Positions 17,083 through 26,230 are shown, numbered from the stretch's first letter. The stretch: 64,000 nucleotides of DNA from an uncultured Eubacteriales bacterium (GCA_934667845.1 CAKUMQ010000004.1:9962-73961); one strand, 5' to 3'. Numbers and translations are program-made. Notes: generated by a model not told the origin, from the letters alone.

Positions 17083-17301
17083 ATGGCAAAAAAGCATACG
17101 CGTGAGGAAAAAACGCCCAGTCTGCGCAATGTGCCGGGCGATCCGGTCACGGCGTGGGATATGGTGAACAAATACGGCACCTATAATATCCAGCCCACAT
17201 CCGATACGGAAAACGCCTATCCGGCGATCGCCGCCGGTGTTCTCCGCCACCCGGAGGATGTCCCGACCCCGCGGAAGATCATAGAAGAAACCGAAAAATA
17301 G
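17083..17301 (+). CDS. Small soluble protein of unknown function (72 residues)
   Basis: The ATG follows GGAGGTGA at ideal spacing, and a strong terminator follows the stop, so this is a real single-gene unit. The protein is hydrophilic, with a basic N terminus (MAKKHTREEKTP) and an acidic C terminus (RKIIEETEK). A conserved-looking centre contains TAWDMVNKYGTYNIQPT. There is no signal peptide, membrane helix or cysteine. I recognise no family. It is divergent from the marR-exporter operon, with about 150 bp between the start codons. A sporulation or stress role is conceivable for such short proteins in Clostridia, but nothing here proves it. Confidence 0.8.
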   Translation: MAKKHTREEKTPSLRNVPGDPVTAWDMVNKYGTYNIQPTSDTENAYPAIAAGVLRHPEDVPTPRKIIEETEK

Positions 17302-17307
17302 GTACGC

Positions 17308-17347
17308 AAAACGGCGGGCGGATCAAAAGGATCCGTCCGCCGTTTTT
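17308..17347. terminator. Bidirectional terminator between the 72-aa gene and the GH38 gene
   Basis: A 17-bp stem with one G-T wobble (17308-17324 with 17330-17346) has a 5-nt loop and is followed by five T residues; an A run on the other side serves the minus strand. It ends both the small plus-strand gene and the long minus-strand operon. Confidence 0.85.
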
Positions 17348-17362
17348 CATCCGTTTCTCTGC

Positions 17363-20215
17363 TCAGTCTGCCCGCAGCTCCGCCTGTCTATACGGCGGAA
17401 GTGTGAAGCACACGGTGTTTCCGTCCGTCTTGACGGCGATGGGCAGCGGATTGCCGAGCCAATCGGTCAGGCAGGCGCTGCCTACGGCGCTTTTCAGCGT
17501 GACCGTCACCTCTGCCGCTCGTCCGGCTGCCTCCGCCATACGCACGGCGAGCTTGCCGTCCCGCTGCGCGACGCCGGAAAAGATCACGCCGTCTCCCTCG
17601 GTACGCAGCAGGCTGTCCTCTGTCGGCAGCGTGCCGGGATGCGCCGTGTTGGTCACATACTGCAGCGGCTCAAAGCAGGTCTCCGCCACAGCGGACAACG
17701 CCGTTATCTCGGCCGCTGTCGGCAGGATGCAGAGGTTGATCTCATGAATGCCCCGCTCGGGATAGGGATCGGGGCTGCTCGCCGCATGGATCAGCGACAC
17801 ATACAGGTCGCCGCGCGACAGGCGGTATCCGTACTTGCTGTCGGCGAGCAGCGCGACCGCACGCCCGTCGGCGCGCTCTGCCGCGGCATACCGCAGGCAG
17901 GGCACATCCTCCTCCTGATCGGGACGCCACAGCACGCCGCCCGGCACATCGCAGAGCAGGCGCCCGGTCGTGTCGGCAAGCGGCAGGCGGTAGATCAGCA
18001 GCGGCTTGGTCTCCTTATCCGCCGACTGCTCGTTCCAATCGGCGTGCAGATGCACGCGGAGGAAGCGGTCCTCGCTGCCGAGGCTGACCGACACCGTAAC
18101 GCGCGAGTCGCCGACCGCATACTCTGCCGATACGCCGCGGTTCATTTCGCCGCCGAACGGCGTCACCTTTTTCGGCGCGCCGAGCGGTGTCGTATCTAAA
18201 TACCGGTCGATCACCCAGGCGTCATAGGCGTTGTGCGGCGTCTGCACCAGGCAGGCACCGGCGGTCTCGCCTTTGCGCAGGCACTCTTTTCCGGTCGCCT
18301 TGTCCACGACCGAGCAGAGCGCGCCGCTGCGGCAGTCCAGCACCGCCCGCACATAGTCGTTTTCCAGCACGGCATCATGGAAAGGCGCATGGTGCCGGTC
18401 AACGGGATAGGTATTCAGATAACTGCAGGTCACTTCGTCCGGCTCGCGCTCGCGCAGCACAACAGTCGTATAGCCGTGCGCAGGCACCGATACCGTGACC
18501 GAAACGGTAAAAAAGCGGTGCGCCCAATAGCCCTGATAGCCCGAGGTGCGGGCAAAGCGCAGCGGGTTACCCGCCGCGTCGGTCATCTGCATCAGTTCGG
18601 GATCGCCCTGCCAGTCCCACACAGTCAGCTGTGCGTTCTCGCGGCGATCCACGCCGGTGGTGTTGACGATATGCCAGATTCGGGTCAGTCCGGTGCCGTT
18701 TTCCTGCGTCGGAATGTGGGAAATGCCCAGTCCATAGCCGACGCCTGCGCCCTCCGAGCGGGGCGACGGCTCCTCGTCCGCCGCCAGCGCCGAGGTGTCC
18801 ACCTGCGCCGCCAGATGCTCCAGCACGCGCGCCGAACGCTGTCCCGCTGCTGCCTGCACCTCCTGGTACAGTCCCATCGCATATTCGCGGCTGTCCTGCA
18901 CGCAGGAGCCGGTCACTATGTCATGGAAATGGGTGAACAGCGTCTTTTGCCACGCCTTTTCAAACACCCTGCCGTCATACGGCACGCCCCACTCGCGCGC
19001 CGCCAATGCGGACAGCCCCTCTGCCCGCACAAGCGCCGCTTCGGACCGGCGGTTGCCCTTTTTTATACGGCTCTGGGTCGTATAGCAGCCGGTGAAGATC
19101 CCGTTTAGCTCATGGGACACGACCGGGAGCCGGTCGCGCACGGTCTCCGCCTGCGCAAAATATGCGTGCAGCGTGGAAAACCGCAGAGCGGGGAACACCG
19201 GCCACTCCTGCATTTCGCGGGCACTGTTCAAATCACGCCGGGTCGGTCCGCCGCCGTGGTCGCCCACGCCGTAGACCGCCATGCTTGTCCGCAGACCGCC
19301 GCACAGCTTTGCCATGCGGGGCAGCCCGACGGCGGGGGCGGGCGTGATCCCGCTGTTATACCAGTACGGCTCGCGATACATCAGTATCTCGCTGCCCGAC
19401 GGCGCCTGCCAGCGGTACAGCACCTTATCCGCGTCGGCAAGTCCGCGGCAGTGGTAATAGTATTTTACGCCGCCGCAGGTATCAAGCTCGGGCAGAAATG
19501 CGCTGTGACCGAATGTGTCCGGCGAAAAATCAATATCCAGCGTCTCCGGATCCACGCCCCAGTGCTCCGCCAGATACCGCTTGGTATACACGATATGGTT
19601 GATGAGCGACTCGGTGTCCGGCATATTCTTGTCCGTCTCCACCCAGGCGGACGCGGTCACTTCCCAGCGCCCCTCGGCGATACGCTTTTGGATTTCCGGC
19701 ATCAGCTCGGGGGCATATTCCTCCACCAGATGATAGGTGGACGCCTGGGACTGCGAAAAACAGAAATCGGGATATTCCTCCATCAGCCGCAGCATGGTGC
19801 GGAAAGTGGCGACCACCGCCGCCACGGTCTCGTCCCAGCTCCACATCCAGTTCATGTCCAGATGTGCATGACCGACCATCAGCAGCGTATAGGTGCGCGC
19901 CTCCCCCGCCAGCGGCAGCAGGCAGTCCTCCGCCCGCTTGCAGGCGATATCGGTGATCACGCCGTCGGCTTTGACCGCCGCCTCCAGCACGGACAGCGCC
20001 GCGGAAACAGGCTTCTCCACGTCAGTACCGGCGTGTGCCTTCATCTGAAGGCAGAAATCCAGCTCGGACAGGATCCGCCGGTGCCAGGGGTTGACCGACG
20101 TAATGCGGTTGGTCTCCTCATGGGTATCGCCGTAGGCCGCCTCAAAGCCGGACACCTGCCGGTAGCCCTCGACCTTTCGGCAGATGCCGCGGAAACGGCT
20201 TTCCAGTGTTTGCAT
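17363..20215 (-). CDS. Alpha-mannosidase, GH38 family
   Basis: This 950-residue cytoplasmic enzyme starts after AAGGAGG. It carries the GH38 hallmarks. These are the zinc-binding GHAHLDMNWMWSWDET near residue 115, the nucleophile region SPDTFGHSAFLPEL near 240, and a C-terminal beta-sandwich half typical of retaining alpha-mannosidases. The family cleaves alpha-mannosides, for example from host N-glycans or yeast mannan, after import. It is the last gene of a long minus-strand operon and lies 17 bp after a sugar-phosphate isomerase/epimerase-like gene, which could process the released sugar. Linkage specificity cannot be read. Family assignment is firm. Confidence 0.93.
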   Translation of the reverse strand: MQTLESRFRGICRKVEGYRQVSGFEAAYGDTHEETNRITSVNPWHRRILSELDFCLQMKAHAGTDVEKPVSAALSVLEAAVKADGVITDIACKRAEDCLLPLAGEARTYTLLMVGHAHLDMNWMWSWDETVAAVVATFRTMLRLMEEYPDFCFSQSQASTYHLVEEYAPELMPEIQKRIAEGRWEVTASAWVETDKNMPDTESLINHIVYTKRYLAEHWGVDPETLDIDFSPDTFGHSAFLPELDTCGGVKYYYHCRGLADADKVLYRWQAPSGSEILMYREPYWYNSGITPAPAVGLPRMAKLCGGLRTSMAVYGVGDHGGGPTRRDLNSAREMQEWPVFPALRFSTLHAYFAQAETVRDRLPVVSHELNGIFTGCYTTQSRIKKGNRRSEAALVRAEGLSALAAREWGVPYDGRVFEKAWQKTLFTHFHDIVTGSCVQDSREYAMGLYQEVQAAAGQRSARVLEHLAAQVDTSALAADEEPSPRSEGAGVGYGLGISHIPTQENGTGLTRIWHIVNTTGVDRRENAQLTVWDWQGDPELMQMTDAAGNPLRFARTSGYQGYWAHRFFTVSVTVSVPAHGYTTVVLREREPDEVTCSYLNTYPVDRHHAPFHDAVLENDYVRAVLDCRSGALCSVVDKATGKECLRKGETAGACLVQTPHNAYDAWVIDRYLDTTPLGAPKKVTPFGGEMNRGVSAEYAVGDSRVTVSVSLGSEDRFLRVHLHADWNEQSADKETKPLLIYRLPLADTTGRLLCDVPGGVLWRPDQEEDVPCLRYAAAERADGRAVALLADSKYGYRLSRGDLYVSLIHAASSPDPYPERGIHEINLCILPTAAEITALSAVAETCFEPLQYVTNTAHPGTLPTEDSLLRTEGDGVIFSGVAQRDGKLAVRMAEAAGRAAEVTVTLKSAVGSACLTDWLGNPLPIAVKTDGNTVCFTLPPYRQAELRAD

Positions 20216-20232
20216 GGATCGTCCTCCTTGTT

Positions 20233-21105
20233 TTACAGCTCCGCGATATACCGGCGCAGATTGGCAAGACCGATGCGCAGCGCCGTATAGGCGTCCTCCG
20301 GCCCCTCAAATTCCACCGCCACATAGCCGTCAAAACCGGCGCACTTGAGTACGGACAGGCAGGACTTGACCGGCACATCGCCGTGGCCGACGATAGTGCC
20401 GCGCAGGCGGTTGCCCGCACGGGTCTGGAAAAAGCCCTCGCCCGGGTCGGGGCGCTCGCCGTCGCGCACGATAAAATCCTTGGCGTGGACATACCGCACA
20501 TAGGACGCGATCCGTCCGAACGCCTTGGCGGGCGATTCGTCTGCGCAGAGGAAATTGCCCATATCCGCAAGCAGCCCGAAATTTTCGTGCCCGACCGCAC
20601 GGACGAGCTGTTCGACCCGCTCGGAATCCTGCGCAAACAGCCCGTGGTTCTCGCACATCGTGCGCACGCCGCGCTGGGCAGCGTATTCCGTCACGCGGCG
20701 GCAGCCCTCCGCCATGCGGGGCAGCGCATCCGCAAAGCCCCAATAGGACGGGCTGCCTGCGGGAAGTCCCCATCCGGCATCATGCCGCATGCTCACGGCG
20801 CCGAGCCGCACCGCTATGTCCACCTCGCGGCAGACGCGCTCCACCTCGGCATCCAGATCACCGCCGCTGCCGCCCAAGAAATCGGCGGAAACGGTGTAGT
20901 TGGACACGGGCAGCGCCTCCCGCTCGCATTCCTCCCGCAAGCGGTCGGCATACTCCTCACAGGACATGCCCTCAGGCGTGGCCAGACCCACCAGCTCGAT
21001 CGCGTCAAAGCCCATTTCCTTGGCTTTTTTGATGCAGTCAAACTGCGTCAGCTCGCCGGTTCTCAGTTTCTGATCAAAGCTGTAGCTGCTGGCTGAAATT
21101 TTCAT
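20233..21105 (-). CDS. Sugar phosphate isomerase/epimerase-like TIM-barrel protein
   Basis: This 290-residue protein starts after AAGGAGG. It has the xylose-isomerase-like barrel pattern of AP-endonuclease family 2. The pattern includes AKEMGFDAIELVG near residue 30, MCENHGLFAQ near 150, LLADMGNFLCADE near 180, YVHAKDF near 205 and GYVAVEFEGPED near 265. The Glu, Asp and His residues in these blocks are the expected metal ligands. Members isomerise or epimerise sugars and inositols; the reaction here is not known. The gene lies between the thioesterase (12 bp upstream) and the GH38 mannosidase (17 bp downstream), so mannoside catabolism is a reasonable guess. Confidence 0.85.
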   Translation of the reverse strand: MKISASSYSFDQKLRTGELTQFDCIKKAKEMGFDAIELVGLATPEGMSCEEYADRLREECEREALPVSNYTVSADFLGGSGGDLDAEVERVCREVDIAVRLGAVSMRHDAGWGLPAGSPSYWGFADALPRMAEGCRRVTEYAAQRGVRTMCENHGLFAQDSERVEQLVRAVGHENFGLLADMGNFLCADESPAKAFGRIASYVRYVHAKDFIVRDGERPDPGEGFFQTRAGNRLRGTIVGHGDVPVKSCLSVLKCAGFDGYVAVEFEGPEDAYTALRIGLANLRRYIAEL

Positions 21106-21117
21106 AGGTATTCCTCC

Positions 21118-21873
21118 TTATCGCCCGTTCACCGGCGCCGTCCCCGCAAAAGCGGAAAAGACCGCGCTGCCGTCCCGGTCGTTTGTACCGATAATATATA
21201 CGCCGTTTTCCGCCGACCTGCGCCAAAGCGTCAGCGTATCGCCCTCGTAGCTCTCCCTTAAAAAGGCGATCTCAAACTGCGTGACCGGCTGCCGTTTAAG
21301 CTCCTCTGCGGAAAAGGTATCCATGGCGAGTCTTGTATAGGTCACGTTGTTCGTGTGACAATTCATATCCAGATCCGTATACCGCACGGTATGGGAAAAG
21401 CAGTCTTCCATCCCGTCAGCCGAACGGGCAAGCCGCACCCGCTCTCCCGCGCCCGCCCGCTCCTCGCGAAACGGCAGATCCGTCGGAAAGCAGACGGAAT
21501 CCGCCCGCCGGATCTGATGGGTGTCGGCATCCAGCACACACCATTCCGACGACACGGCGGCGATCTGCCGCCCTGCCTCTGTCACCACAGTCATTTCGCG
21601 GTCAAACCGCACCCGCTCCGGCCGCAGCGGCCACGTCGTTGCCGTTACGGTATCGCCGAAGCCCGCGCCGCCGCACAGCCGCATACGGATCCGCGCCACC
21701 ACCCAGTAGGCGTGACTGTTGTCCAGCAGCCGGTCGTGGTCGGCGCCAAGCTCCCGGCTGTGATCCGCCGCCAGCTCCTGAAACAGTTCCGCAAGCCCCG
21801 GCACAGACAGCTGTCCGGTCAGATCGACATCCCCCATATGCAGGCGATGTGTAAAGCTCAATGTCTCTTTCAT
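21118..21873 (-). CDS. Acyl-ACP thioesterase (FatA/FatB-like double hotdog)
   Basis: This 251-residue protein has its ATG overlapping the stop of the PHP gene (ATGA). It shows the two-hotdog arrangement of bacterial acyl-ACP thioesterases. The N-terminal half has the hotdog helix (LFQELAADHSRELG) and SHAYWVVARIRMRL. The second half has YTDLDMNCHTNNVTY, the counterpart of the DxNxHVNN catalytic block. Such enzymes release free fatty acids from acyl carrier protein in the cytoplasm. An acyl-CoA synthetase lies four genes upstream in the same operon, so released or imported fatty acids could be activated again. Chain length preference is unknown. Confidence 0.88.
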   Translation of the reverse strand: MKETLSFTHRLHMGDVDLTGQLSVPGLAELFQELAADHSRELGADHDRLLDNSHAYWVVARIRMRLCGGAGFGDTVTATTWPLRPERVRFDREMTVVTEAGRQIAAVSSEWCVLDADTHQIRRADSVCFPTDLPFREERAGAGERVRLARSADGMEDCFSHTVRYTDLDMNCHTNNVTYTRLAMDTFSAEELKRQPVTQFEIAFLRESYEGDTLTLWRRSAENGVYIIGTNDRDGSAVFSAFAGTAPVNGR

Positions 21874-22688
21874 ACCGGTCTCCTCAGCGGCAAGGTATCC
21901 GTCAGGCGGATCCCCAGTCCGCTTAAGTAAGCGCGCGCGGCGTCATATTCCGCCGCCTGCCGCATATGTTCCGTCCGGTGGGCGTCCACGCCGACGATCG
22001 CCGTAACGCCCTCCTCCGCCGCCAGCTCCCAGAAGCGGCGGCAGGGGTAGCCGAGCTGTCCTGCGCGATCCGGCTGACGGCTGTAGATCAGCCCGAGCAG
22101 ATTATATTCCAGCGGAATTCGCAGAGCATTGGCGGCACGGCAAAGCTCCCGCATGGCGTCGGCAAGCCCCGGCGTCCACTCGCGAAAGCGCTGCAGCGCC
22201 ACGTCGGGATGTGCGAGATAGGCATACAGCCCGGTCTCCAGCCCCGCCGTCACCTCGCGGACATACCGCCGCACGTCCGCCTCCTCGCGGCAGCCGCCGA
22301 AATAGAGCGTCTCCTGCCCCTTGGCGGAAAAGTGGTGACCGAGGATAAGATAATCAAGTGAAAACCGCTCCGCCTGCTCCTTGAGCCAGCCGATCCGGTC
22401 TGGATAATACTCGCATTCCAGTCCGCACAGGATGCGGATCCGGTCGGCATAGCGCGCCGCAAGCTCCCGCACCGTCTGCACATAATCCTCAAGCTGCGCG
22501 GGAAGCATGCGCACCGGCGAGACGTAATCGCCCGCATACGGCCACGGCGTGTGATCGGAAAAGCCTAACACGGAAAAGCCGCTCTCCAGGGCGGCACGGA
22601 TATAGTCCTCCTCCGTGCCGCCGGCATGGCGGCAGCGGTAAGTATGCGCGTGGTAATTGGCGCGAAACGGCTCACTCAAGTGCTTCAC
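21870..22688 (-). CDS. Histidinol-phosphatase-type PHP phosphoesterase
   Basis: The protein has the metal-binding PHP signatures. They are NYHAHTYRC at the N terminus, GFSDHTPWP near residue 50, CGLECEYYPD near 100, LGHHF near 125, AHPD near 170 and GVDAHR near 240. This matches the HisK/HisJ type of histidinol-phosphatase, but many relatives have other phosphate-ester substrates and no his genes are nearby. The start is uncertain. GTG 22688 gives a 272-residue protein, while TTG 22679 has a better ribosome site (GGGGTGA). Either one overlaps the end of rpiB, so the two are translationally coupled. The 3' end overlaps the thioesterase by 4 bp. Confidence 0.85.
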   Translation of the reverse strand: MKHLSEPFRANYHAHTYRCRHAGGTEEDYIRAALESGFSVLGFSDHTPWPYAGDYVSPVRMLPAQLEDYVQTVRELAARYADRIRILCGLECEYYPDRIGWLKEQAERFSLDYLILGHHFSAKGQETLYFGGCREEADVRRYVREVTAGLETGLYAYLAHPDVALQRFREWTPGLADAMRELCRAANALRIPLEYNLLGLIYSRQPDRAGQLGYPCRRFWELAAEEGVTAIVGVDAHRTEHMRQAAEYDAARAYLSGLGIRLTDTLPLRRPV

Positions 22689-23121
22689 CCCGCTCAAGCG
22701 CAGACAGCATGTCCACCCGCCGCTGATGGCGGCCGCCCTCAAACGGCGTCGTCAGCCAGGTACGCACGATCATTTTCGCCAGCTCCACCCCGACGACGCG
22801 CGCACCGAACGCCAGCATATTCGCATCATTATGGCGGCGCGACATCTCCGCCGAATACGGCTCGCTGCACACCACGCAGCGAATCCCGTCCACCTTATTG
22901 GCCGCCAGCATCATGCCGATCCCCGTTCCGCAGATGACGATCCCGCGGTCACACTCGCCCGACGCGACCGCATGCGCCGCACGCGCGCCGAACACGGGAT
23001 AGTCGCAGCTTTTCTCCGTATCGGTGCCAAAGTCCCGATAGGAAAGCCCCATTTCGTCCAGAAGTTCCTTTACGGCGGCTTTCATTTCCAAAGCCGCATG
23101 ATCCGATGCCAATGCAATCAC
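22672..23121 (-). CDS. rpiB: Ribose-5-phosphate isomerase B
   Basis: The GTG start at 23121 follows AGGAGG. The 149-residue length fits RpiB/LacAB. Typical blocks are ASDHAALEMK at the N terminus, the active-site ICGTGIGMMLAANK with its Cys near residue 67, and HNDANMLAFGARVVG near 100. It interconverts ribose-5-phosphate and ribulose-5-phosphate; some homologues prefer allose phosphate or are galactose-6-phosphate isomerase subunits. It follows pgeF, which releases ribose-1-phosphate from nucleosides, so the pair may feed nucleoside ribose into the pentose phosphate pathway, where the nearby transketolase also acts. Confidence 0.92.
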   Translation of the reverse strand: MIALASDHAALEMKAAVKELLDEMGLSYRDFGTDTEKSCDYPVFGARAAHAVASGECDRGIVICGTGIGMMLAANKVDGIRCVVCSEPYSAEMSRRHNDANMLAFGARVVGVELAKMIVRTWLTTPFEGGRHQRRVDMLSALERGEALE

Positions 23122-23172
23122 AATAGATTCCTCCTATGGTTTCCGCGCCGTCCGGCACGGGTATTCACATGG

Positions 23173-24006
23173 TTATTCCGCCAGCATGATGCAGGCGGCA
23201 AGACTGCCGCGGGTCGGTCCGCAGACGCGGTGCGACCAAAACAGGTCGGGGTGACACTGCGTGCACAGATCCGTCACGGTCAGATGCGCAGGCGATATCC
23301 CCGCCGCAAGCAAAATGCGGCGGTTGATCTCCCAAAGGTCGATCCTGCCGTGTCCCGCCCGCGTGGGCGTTATACAGGTGTCGTCCCATTCCGCCATGGC
23401 GGAAAAGGCGGCGATCACCGGGTCATCCACCTCAAAGCAGCAGGGACCGATCGAGGGTCCGACTGCGGCGCGGATATCCGCAGGGCGGCAGCCGTAGACC
23501 GCGCACATCCGCTCCACCGTCACCGCGCCGATGCGCTGCACCGTGCCGCGCCAGCCGGAATGGGCGGTAGCAACCACCCGCCTGACCGGATCGGCAAATA
23601 ACAGCGGCACGCAGTCGGCATACTGGGTGCAGAGCACCACGCCCGCCTCGTCGGTCATCAGCCCGTCCACATCGGTATATGTCCGCGGACGTGTGACACC
23701 GCTCCCGCAGTCGGCGCGCCCGACGGCGCGCACGTTGGCGGTGTGGGTCTGGGCGGAGATCACACCCTGCTCGGGGGCGGCGCCGATCACGGCGAAAAAC
23801 CGACGGAAATTTTCCCGCACCGCCGCTTCGTCGTCCCCCCGCGTAAAGCTCAGGTTCATGCTGTCAAACGGCGGGGCGCTGACCCCGCCCAAACGGGTGG
23901 AAAAGGCGTGACGCACGCCGCGCACCGTCTCGAGCGCGGGAAAGGTATAGTAGACGAGCGCGCCGTCGGCATGTGCGGTCAGCGCCTGTGTTTTCGGCAG
24001 CTTCAT
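23173..24006 (-). CDS. pgeF: PgeF/YfiH family protein (laccase domain, purine nucleoside phosphorylase-like)
   Basis: The ATG at 24006 overlaps the acyl-CoA synthetase stop (ATGA) and follows AGGAGG. The 277-residue protein has the family blocks RHAFSTRLGGVS, SAQTHTANV, DCVPLLFADP, TAHSGWRGT and GPCCFEVDDPV. These contain the His and Cys zinc ligands. The family was long annotated as a multicopper polyphenol oxidase. Studied members act as zinc-dependent purine nucleoside phosphorylase/adenosine deaminase or correct peptidoglycan errors. It lies before rpiB with a 51-bp gap. The assignment to the family is firm; the physiological role is debated. Confidence 0.9.
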   Translation of the reverse strand: MKLPKTQALTAHADGALVYYTFPALETVRGVRHAFSTRLGGVSAPPFDSMNLSFTRGDDEAAVRENFRRFFAVIGAAPEQGVISAQTHTANVRAVGRADCGSGVTRPRTYTDVDGLMTDEAGVVLCTQYADCVPLLFADPVRRVVATAHSGWRGTVQRIGAVTVERMCAVYGCRPADIRAAVGPSIGPCCFEVDDPVIAAFSAMAEWDDTCITPTRAGHGRIDLWEINRRILLAAGISPAHLTVTDLCTQCHPDLFWSHRVCGPTRGSLAACIMLAE

Positions 24007-25715
24007 ACCTGCTTCGCCTCCTCTTCCGCCTCCAGCTGGCGGTATGCCACCTTGCCGACCAGCGTTTTCGGCAGCTCCTCCCGGAATGCCCATTCGGCGG
24101 GCCATGCATACCGCGCCAGCCGCAGGCGGCAATGCTCGGCAAGGCTCTTTTTCAGCGCTTCATCGGGTGAAAAGCCCTTGCGCAGCACGACAAATGCCTT
24201 GATCCGGTGCATTTTATAGGCGTCGGGCACCCCGATCACGCAGCTCTGTGCCACGGCAGGGTGAGCCTCGAGAACATTTTCCACCTGCGACGGGTAGACG
24301 TTATAGCCGGAGGTGACGATCAGCCGCTTGAGCCGCTGATGAAAATACACAAAGCCGTCGTCATCCATTTTGCCGAGATCGCCGGTGTGCAGCCAGGTGC
24401 GGCCGTCCGCATGCACATGCAGCGCCTGCGCCGTCTCCTGCGGGTTATGGTTGTAGCCCAGCATGACCGACGGACCGCAAAGGCAGATCTCGCCCTCCTC
24501 CCCTGCGGGCAGAGGCTCGTCCGTGCCGGGGCGCACGATCGTATACAGCGTATCCGGGAACGGAATACCGATGCTCCCCTCCCGGTAGCCGTTTAACGGC
24601 GTCAGGCAGGAGGCGGTCACACACTCGGTCGTGCCGTAGCCCTCCCGCACCGGCACGGGCGAGCCGTGCGCCGCCAGAAACGCATCCGTGCGCCGCTTCA
24701 GCTCGACAGACAGCGTATCGCCGCCGCTGAACACGCCGCACAGGAAAGAAAGGTCGGTATGCGCCAGCTTATCGCAGCGCAGCAGCGCCTCGTAGAGCGT
24801 CGGTACGCCGACAATAAAATTCGGCTTCTGCCGCCGCAGGATGTTTGTGTAGCTTTTCAGCGAAAAGCGGGGCAGCAGCAGACACTCCAGCCCCTCGATC
24901 AGTGACATATGGATGCAGATGCACAGCCCGAAGCCGTGAAAGATCGGCAGCACCGCCAGCATTTTCAGGCCGCGGAAATCCTTCCGCTCCCAAAAGCCGC
25001 TCATGGCGAGCGTCTGGAGGGCGCAGGCGTTGAAATTCCGGTCGGAGAGCAAAATCCCCTTGCTCGTGCCGGTCGTGCCGCCGCTGTACAGGATCACGGC
25101 AGGCTCGTCCGGCGCCCGCCGCACCGGAGCGGGCAGTGCCGCCGCATTTCCGGCGCGCAAAAACTCCCGCCAATTGCTGTGCGGACGGAGACAGGGGGCG
25201 GGCTTTTTCTGCGTCAGCCGATACGCCGCCGCCATCGGCAGCGTCATTTCATCGGCGAGCGCCGCCACCACAACGGTGACATCCGCGGGCAGCTTGTCTC
25301 CCGCCTCGTCCAGCTTATGCGCAAACAGATCCAGCGTGGCGATCAGCCGGCTTCCGGCATCCCGCACATAAAACGCGATCTCCTCCGGCGCCGACAGCGG
25401 ATGCACCATATTCGCCACCGCACCGATGCGGTTGACCGCATAAAACAGCATGACCGCCTGCGGGCAGTTGGGCATACAGACCGTGACCGCGTCGCCGCGC
25501 CCGATCCCCGCCGCCGTCAATGCCGCCGCCACACGCTCCGTATCCCGCAGCAGGCGGGCATAGGCAATATGCCGCCCCATAAAGCCGAGCGCCGGTTCTC
25601 CGGCGTGTGCCGCCGCCGAACGGGCGAGCAGCTCATACATACTCTCCTGCGGATAGTCAAGCGTCGAGGGCGCGTCCCCGTAAAAGGGAAGCCACGGCCG
25701 TTTCGCCTCGTTCAT
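24003..25715 (-). CDS. Long-chain acyl-CoA synthetase (AMP-forming)
   Basis: The ATG at 25715 follows GCGAGGAG; an open frame continues upstream without a ribosome site. The 570-residue enzyme has the adenylate-forming motifs ILYSGGTTGTSKG near residue 200, EGYGTTECV near 345, WLHTGDLGKMDDDGF near 435 and a C-terminal LPKTLVGKVAYRQL block with the catalytic Lys. It activates a fatty or other carboxylic acid to its CoA or ACP thioester with ATP. In this operon it may work with the acyl-ACP thioesterase in fatty-acid recycling. It overlaps pgeF by 4 bp and follows the NimA-like gene by 32 bp. Confidence 0.92.
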   Translation of the reverse strand: MNEAKRPWLPFYGDAPSTLDYPQESMYELLARSAAAHAGEPALGFMGRHIAYARLLRDTERVAAALTAAGIGRGDAVTVCMPNCPQAVMLFYAVNRIGAVANMVHPLSAPEEIAFYVRDAGSRLIATLDLFAHKLDEAGDKLPADVTVVVAALADEMTLPMAAAYRLTQKKPAPCLRPHSNWREFLRAGNAAALPAPVRRAPDEPAVILYSGGTTGTSKGILLSDRNFNACALQTLAMSGFWERKDFRGLKMLAVLPIFHGFGLCICIHMSLIEGLECLLLPRFSLKSYTNILRRQKPNFIVGVPTLYEALLRCDKLAHTDLSFLCGVFSGGDTLSVELKRRTDAFLAAHGSPVPVREGYGTTECVTASCLTPLNGYREGSIGIPFPDTLYTIVRPGTDEPLPAGEEGEICLCGPSVMLGYNHNPQETAQALHVHADGRTWLHTGDLGKMDDDGFVYFHQRLKRLIVTSGYNVYPSQVENVLEAHPAVAQSCVIGVPDAYKMHRIKAFVVLRKGFSPDEALKKSLAEHCRLRLARYAWPAEWAFREELPKTLVGKVAYRQLEAEEEAKQV

Positions 25716-25747
25716 CCGTCTCTCCTCGCTTTCCGGCCCGATGGCCG

Positions 25748-26203
25748 TCACTGCTTGGCTTTTCCCGTCCATTCCTTCACGTCGATCCGCCATATGGCAG
25801 TCACCGGCAGGCTGTAGGCGATCGCCGCGTCAAACTGCGGCATATTGTCCGGCGAAAAGCGCTCACAAATCAGCCGCAGCGCGTGGATCTTCTCCTCTGT
25901 TTCCGTCACCTCGCGGGCAATCCCCTTGGCAACAGCGGATTCATAGAGCGTCGTGAAGCGGTCGTTCGGGCAGCGCGCATCTCCGACGCAGGCGACACAA
26001 ACCTCCGGGTTTGCGCGCAGGCAGTCGGTCTTCTGCCCCTCTGCGGCGCTGTGGAAATACAGCGTATCGCCATCGCGCACCACCGAGAGCGGAACGGCAT
26101 AGGGCTTCCCCTCCGGTGTCACCATGGACACCACCGAAAACAGACAGCTGTCTGCCACATGACAGGCAAACTCCTTCGGCATTTCCCGATCTCTTCGACG
26201 CAT
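25748..26203 (-). CDS. NimA-like pyridoxamine 5'-phosphate oxidase family flavoprotein
   Basis: ATG 26203 follows GGGAGG. The 151-residue protein fits the NimA-type split-barrel FMN proteins. It contains GKPYAVPLSVVRDGDTLYFHSA near residues 35-55, GQKTDCLRANPEV after it, and TTLYESAVAKGIAREV near 90. The family reduces nitroaromatic compounds or binds FMN or haem; nitroimidazole reductases are the best-known members. It is the first gene of the long operon that ends with the GH38 mannosidase and has its own promoter. The number of Cys residues (five) is notable for so small a protein, but no clear metal motif is seen. Confidence 0.85.
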   Translation of the reverse strand: MRRRDREMPKEFACHVADSCLFSVVSMVTPEGKPYAVPLSVVRDGDTLYFHSAAEGQKTDCLRANPEVCVACVGDARCPNDRFTTLYESAVAKGIAREVTETEEKIHALRLICERFSPDNMPQFDAAIAYSLPVTAIWRIDVKEWTGKAKQ

Positions 26204-26230
26204 GATCCATTCCTCCCGCTTTTTTCTCAC

